From NCBI GenBank assembly GCA_018814945.1, contig JAHIYT010000081.1:1-7639 (forward strand): a DNA stretch of 7,639 nt, read 5' to 3'. Shown here one piece after another: positions 4,977 to 7,639 of this stretch; within the stretch, counting starts at the first letter, position 1; each line of letters opens with the position of its first letter. The translations under genes and the position numbers were made by a program. This stretch comes from Patescibacteria group bacterium. Its GTDB lineage: Bacteria > Patescibacteriota > Gracilibacteria > UM-FILTER-43-11. Below the pieces are notes generated by a model. It searched no databases, had not been told where the DNA came from, and saw nothing but the letters and a program-made list of their open reading frames with translations.

Positions 4977-6497
4977 CTAATGAAAGAATGCTCTTGCCCC
5001 GGTAAATACCATTGCAATTCCTGCCTTATCCGCAGCTGCAATAATCTCTTCATCCTTGATAGATCCACCAGGCTGAATAATTGCTGTGATTTTATGTTCT
5101 GCAGCTTTTTCAATGCTATCTGGGAATGGAAAGAATGCGTCTGAAGCCATTACAGAATTATCTTCGCGATTCATTGCTTTTTTGATTGCGATTTCAACCG
5201 CATCAACACGACTCATCTGTCCGGCACCTATTCCAACTGTCATACCATTTTTAGCAAGGACTATTGCATTAGATTTAACGTGTTTAACAACATGCCAACC
5301 AAACAAGAGATCCTTCATTTCCTGAGTGGTTGGTTTACGCTTGGTAACAATTTTCAGATCCGATTCACGAATTTGTTTAGTGTCTAAGTCTTGAATTAGA
5401 AGCCCATTGCTAACCTTGCGATAAGTTTTTCCTGCTGGCTCTGGTTTAATTGCGCCTATTTTGAGTATTCGGAGATTTGGCTTAGCTTTAAAAGCTTCCA
5501 GTGCACCATCTTCGTAGCCTGGAGCGATAACAACTTCGAAAAATTTACTTGTAATGCTTTCTGCAATGTCTTTGGTACAAGTTTTATTGAATGCAATAAC
5601 TCCCCCAAAAGCTGATTTTGGGTCACCTTCGTACGCATTCACAAATGCGTCACTGATAGTGTCTGAAGTTGCAATTCCACATGGATTTGCATGTTTGATA
5701 AATGCAACTGTGGGTTCTGTGAATTCTCGAACGAGGCTTAGAGCTCCATCAGCATCCATTATATTGTTGTAAGAAAGCTCTTTCCCCTGAAGTTGTTCTG
5801 CTTTGTCTAAAGATGCTTCGTTGTGACCATTTTTATCACGATAGAATGTGGCTTTTTGATGCGGATTTTCTCCATAACGGAGATCCATAAGTTTTTCTAC
5901 AATTATGTGTTCTGATTTTCCGCCGGTTAGGTAACTTGCGATCATACTGTCATAGTGGGCGGTTTTTTGAAAAACCTTTTCCGCCAAATATCTTCGAGTT
6001 TCTTCGCTTGTATCGCCATTTGCCTCAATTTCACTTATAACTTTTTCGTAATCGCTAGGGTCTGTAACAACTGTGACATAACGGAAATTTTTGGCAGCGC
6101 TGCGGAGCATACTAGGCCCACCAATATCGATATTTTCAATTGCATCTTCAAGTTTTACCCCTTCTTTTTTAATCGTTTCTTCAAATGGGTAAAGGTTAAC
6201 TACGGCTAGATCGATTAATCCAATGTCGTGTTCTTCCGCCGCCTTCATATGATCCGGATTATCGCGTAACGCAAGAAGTGCACCATGGATTTTTGGATGG
6301 AGAGTTTTAACTCGACCGTCCATCATCTCGGGGTGACCGGTGTATTCACTTACATCTACTACATCTACCCCATTGTTTCTAAGTAATTTAGCAGTTCCAC
6401 CTGTAGAAAGAATCTCCACACCTTTGTCGTAAAGTTTTTTGGAAAATTCAACAATTCCATCTTTGTCGGAAACTGAAATAAGGGCTCGTTTGATCAT
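4977..6497 (-). CDS. purH: Bifunctional AICAR transformylase / IMP cyclohydrolase PurH
   Basis: PurH carries out the last two steps of de novo purine synthesis in the cytosol: formylation of AICAR by 10-formyl-tetrahydrofolate, then closure of FAICAR to IMP. The 506 residues match the usual full length (about 510-530). The N-terminal cyclohydrolase (MGS-like fold, about 1-190) shows KRALISVSDKDGI (3-15), STGGT (31-35), DGRVKTLHPKIHGALL (60-75), NLYPFEET (101-108) and ENIDIGGPSMLRSAAKN (121-137). The transformylase domain shows LRYGENPHQ (206-214), ELSYNNIMDADGAL (240-253), the catalytic K268-H269 in KHANPCG, DPKSAFGG (292-299) and QPGGSIKDEE (475-484). Both activities look intact. It starts at the conserved MIKRALISVSDK, without a Shine-Dalgarno sequence. 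No other purine or folate gene is near. It is divergent from gltX, and the inverted-repeat element lies between its stop and tilS. A transcript reading past the TAG would enter that element. Confidence 0.98.
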   Translation of the reverse strand: MIKRALISVSDKDGIVEFSKKLYDKGVEILSTGGTAKLLRNNGVDVVDVSEYTGHPEMMDGRVKTLHPKIHGALLALRDNPDHMKAAEEHDIGLIDLAVVNLYPFEETIKKEGVKLEDAIENIDIGGPSMLRSAAKNFRYVTVVTDPSDYEKVISEIEANGDTSEETRRYLAEKVFQKTAHYDSMIASYLTGGKSEHIIVEKLMDLRYGENPHQKATFYRDKNGHNEASLDKAEQLQGKELSYNNIMDADGALSLVREFTEPTVAFIKHANPCGIATSDTISDAFVNAYEGDPKSAFGGVIAFNKTCTKDIAESITSKFFEVVIAPGYEDGALEAFKAKPNLRILKIGAIKPEPAGKTYRKVSNGLLIQDLDTKQIRESDLKIVTKRKPTTQEMKDLLFGWHVVKHVKSNAIVLAKNGMTVGIGAGQMSRVDAVEIAIKKAMNREDNSVMASDAFFPFPDSIEKAAEHKITAIIQPGGSIKDEEIIAAADKAGIAMVFTGARAFFH

Positions 6498-6520
6498 GTT
6501 ATTGAGATTATTGTGGACAT

Positions 6521-6529
6521 ATTATATCA
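6521..6529 (-). promoter_or_regulatory. purH extended -10 promoter
   Basis: The minus strand reads TGA-TATAAT, an extended -10 element with a perfect hexamer (TATAAT at 6521-6526, TG at 6528-6529). No recognisable -35 exists: that position falls inside the GC-rich palindrome. Extended -10 promoters can work without a -35. The predicted leader is about 17 nt. Confidence 0.55.
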
Positions 6530-6533
6530 CATT

Positions 6534-6575
6534 AAAACCCGAAGGCGCGGAAACGTTTCCGCGCCTTCGGGTTTT
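6534..6575. terminator. Perfect 42-bp palindrome with T-runs both ways
   Basis: Positions 6534-6554 and 6555-6575 are exact reverse complements (21 bp per arm, AAAC|GTTT at the centre). The core is CCCGAAGGCGCGG. On the plus strand the stem ends in five T, on the minus strand in four, so it has the form of a bidirectional intrinsic terminator. It nevertheless lies between the 5' ends of purH and gltX, where no transcript is expected to end, and it occupies the expected -35 zones of both promoters. It could be an insulator between divergent promoters, an operator or a repeated genomic palindrome. Confidence 0.7.
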
Positions 6576-6594
6576 TCTTTATGTTCGAATGAGG

Positions 6595-6600
6595 TATATT
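6595..6600 (+). promoter_or_regulatory. Candidate gltX -10 element
   Basis: TATATT (6595-6600, five of six matches) would give a transcript starting near 6607 and a leader of about 19 nt before the ATG at 6626. The overlapping TAATAT at 6600-6605 is an alternative. No convincing -35 is seen; 17 bp upstream lies the T-run at the foot of the palindrome. Confidence 0.3.
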
Positions 6601-6625
6601 AATATGTGCAATTAATTGATTATTT

Positions 6626-7639
6626 ATGTCTAACGTTCGCGTTCGTATACCCCCATCACCAACCGGCTTGCTGCATATTGGAACTGTGCGGACAGCTTTG
6701 TATAATTATCTTTTTGCCAAACATGAAAGTGGAAAGATGATTTTTAGAATTGAAGATACGGACAAAGAGCGTAGCAAAAAGGAATATGAAGAAGATATTA
6801 TTAATGGACTTGTAAAACTTGGTATTGCCGGTGATGAGGGGGTGCATATTCCGGGCGATAAAGGATATCGTCAAAGTGAAAGAACTGATGTATATACAGC
6901 TGATTTGAAGAAATTATTGGATGAAAACAAGGCCTATTACTGTTTTTGCAGCAAAGAGAGACTTGAAGAAATGAGGGAAAAGCAGAGGGAGAACAAATTA
7001 CCGCCAAGGTATGACGGATGTTGTAAAAATTTAGATCCAGCGGAGGCAAAAAAAAGAGTTGAAGCTGGTGAACAAGCTGTTATTAGACTTAGGGTACCGG
7101 AAAATGAGGATCTTAGTTTTCATGACTTAGTTAGGGGTGAAACCTGTATTGAGTGTAAAGAATTGGATGATTTTGTTATAGCCAGAGCGATCGACGATCC
7201 ACTGTATCATTTGACAGTTGTTGTTGATGATCATGATATGGGAATCACACATGTAATTAGAGGTGAAGATCATATAAGCAATACTCCAAAGCAAATTTTG
7301 ATATTCAAAGCTCTGGACTATGATATTCCGCAATTTGCACACCTACCACTTATTTTGAATGAAGATAAAAGTAAGCTGAGTAAAAGAAAGAATAAGGTTT
7401 CGGTTGATGATTATTTGAATGATGGATATTTACCGGAAGCACTTTTGAATTTTCTTGCATTACTTGGCTGGAATCCAGGTACTGAACAAGAGATATTAAG
7501 TATGGATGAGCTTATTGAAAAATTTACTTTAGATAGAGTGCACAAGGGTGGGGCAGTTTTTGATTTGAAAAAGTTGGATTGGATTAATGGTGAATATATT
7601 AAAAGGGAGATTGCCGAAAACATTGATGAATTTTATGAA
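6626..7639 (+). CDS. gltX: Glutamyl-tRNA synthetase GltX, N-terminal part (runs off window)
   Basis: The frame is open for 338 codons from the ATG at 6626 to the right edge. GltX is a class Ic aminoacyl-tRNA synthetase that charges tRNA-Glu; in many bacteria it also charges tRNA-Gln, for later amidation. The Rossmann domain opens with RIPPSPTGLLHIGT (7-20), whose HIGT is the HIGH motif. RIEDTDKERS (41-50) follows, then VVDDHDMGITHVIRGEDHIS (199-218), and KLSKRK (250-255) is the KMSKS loop. CFC (106-108) and YDGCCK (129-134) form a putative zinc site. The residue two after the last Cys is Asn rather than the His used by E. coli GltX, and an extra CxxC (174-177) is present. The anticodon-binding domain lies beyond the window. 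GltX versus a shorter glutamyl-Q synthetase: length and the continuing sequence past KMSKS favour full GltX. Whether it also charges tRNA-Gln cannot be told. No Shine-Dalgarno sequence precedes the start. Confidence 0.96.
   Translation, partial: MSNVRVRIPPSPTGLLHIGTVRTALYNYLFAKHESGKMIFRIEDTDKERSKKEYEEDIINGLVKLGIAGDEGVHIPGDKGYRQSERTDVYTADLKKLLDENKAYYCFCSKERLEEMREKQRENKLPPRYDGCCKNLDPAEAKKRVEAGEQAVIRLRVPENEDLSFHDLVRGETCIECKELDDFVIARAIDDPLYHLTVVVDDHDMGITHVIRGEDHISNTPKQILIFKALDYDIPQFAHLPLILNEDKSKLSKRKNKVSVDDYLNDGYLPEALLNFLALLGWNPGTEQEILSMDELIEKFTLDRVHKGGAVFDLKKLDWINGEYIKREIAENIDEFYE

Noticed and set aside
6583..6645. GTTCG repeats near the gltX start as a possible SOS-box-like site
   Set aside because: The copies do not form a proper spaced dyad, and two of them simply encode the start of GltX (VRVR).
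6656..7623. Several minus-strand open frames opposite gltX
   Set aside because: They are antisense shadows of the gltX frame, which carries clear synthetase motifs throughout.

Overview
The window looks like ordinary chromosome from an AT-rich, compact bacterial genome, interrupted by one unusual 509-bp element. It carries six protein genes: two run off the window edges (ftsK at the left, gltX at the right) and four are complete. None of the six start codons has a Shine-Dalgarno-like sequence. All four visible stop codons are TAG. UGA is not read as sense in any reading frame here. These traits, together with short intergenic gaps, a lone purH and a small secreted fibronectin-type protein, would suit a candidate-phyla-radiation (Patescibacteria-like) bacterium. 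That placement is an inference; no rRNA is present to confirm it.

Layout. Positions 1-1469 (minus) hold the N-terminal 489 codons of an FtsK/SpoIIIE DNA translocase. It is divergent from an unrecognised 147-residue acidic protein (1589-2032, plus); the 119-bp gap has a promoter candidate facing each way and a 13-bp palindrome in the ftsK-side promoter. The 147-residue gene meets a secreted Fn3-domain protein (2029-3189, minus) tail to tail, and their TAG stops overlap within a shared CTAG. That secreted gene lies 5 bp downstream of tilS (tRNA-Ile lysidine synthetase, 3195-4418, minus), so the two probably form an operon. tilS appears to have a nearly leaderless promoter.

Between tilS and purH lies 4458-4966, bounded by perfect 16-bp inverted repeats that each have TA as outermost dinucleotide. 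It contains no convincing protein gene but many strong hairpins: a 14-position stem whose loop can form a pseudoknot, a long-range 10-bp helix, and a 15-bp 3' stem followed by eight T. I read it as a structured non-coding RNA gene, a transposon-derived (MITE-like) element, or both. I could not match it to RNase P RNA, tmRNA, SRP RNA or 6S RNA. It is the most promising unexplained part of the window.

purH (4977-6497, minus) encodes the last two steps of IMP synthesis and is divergent from gltX (6626 to the edge, plus; glutamyl-tRNA synthetase). Between them sits a perfect 42-bp GC-rich palindrome with T-runs on both strands. It looks like a bidirectional terminator, yet it lies between two gene starts. 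The genes are housekeeping: chromosome segregation, tRNA modification, tRNA charging and purine synthesis. Apart from the probable tilS-Fn3 operon, nothing shows that they act in one pathway.
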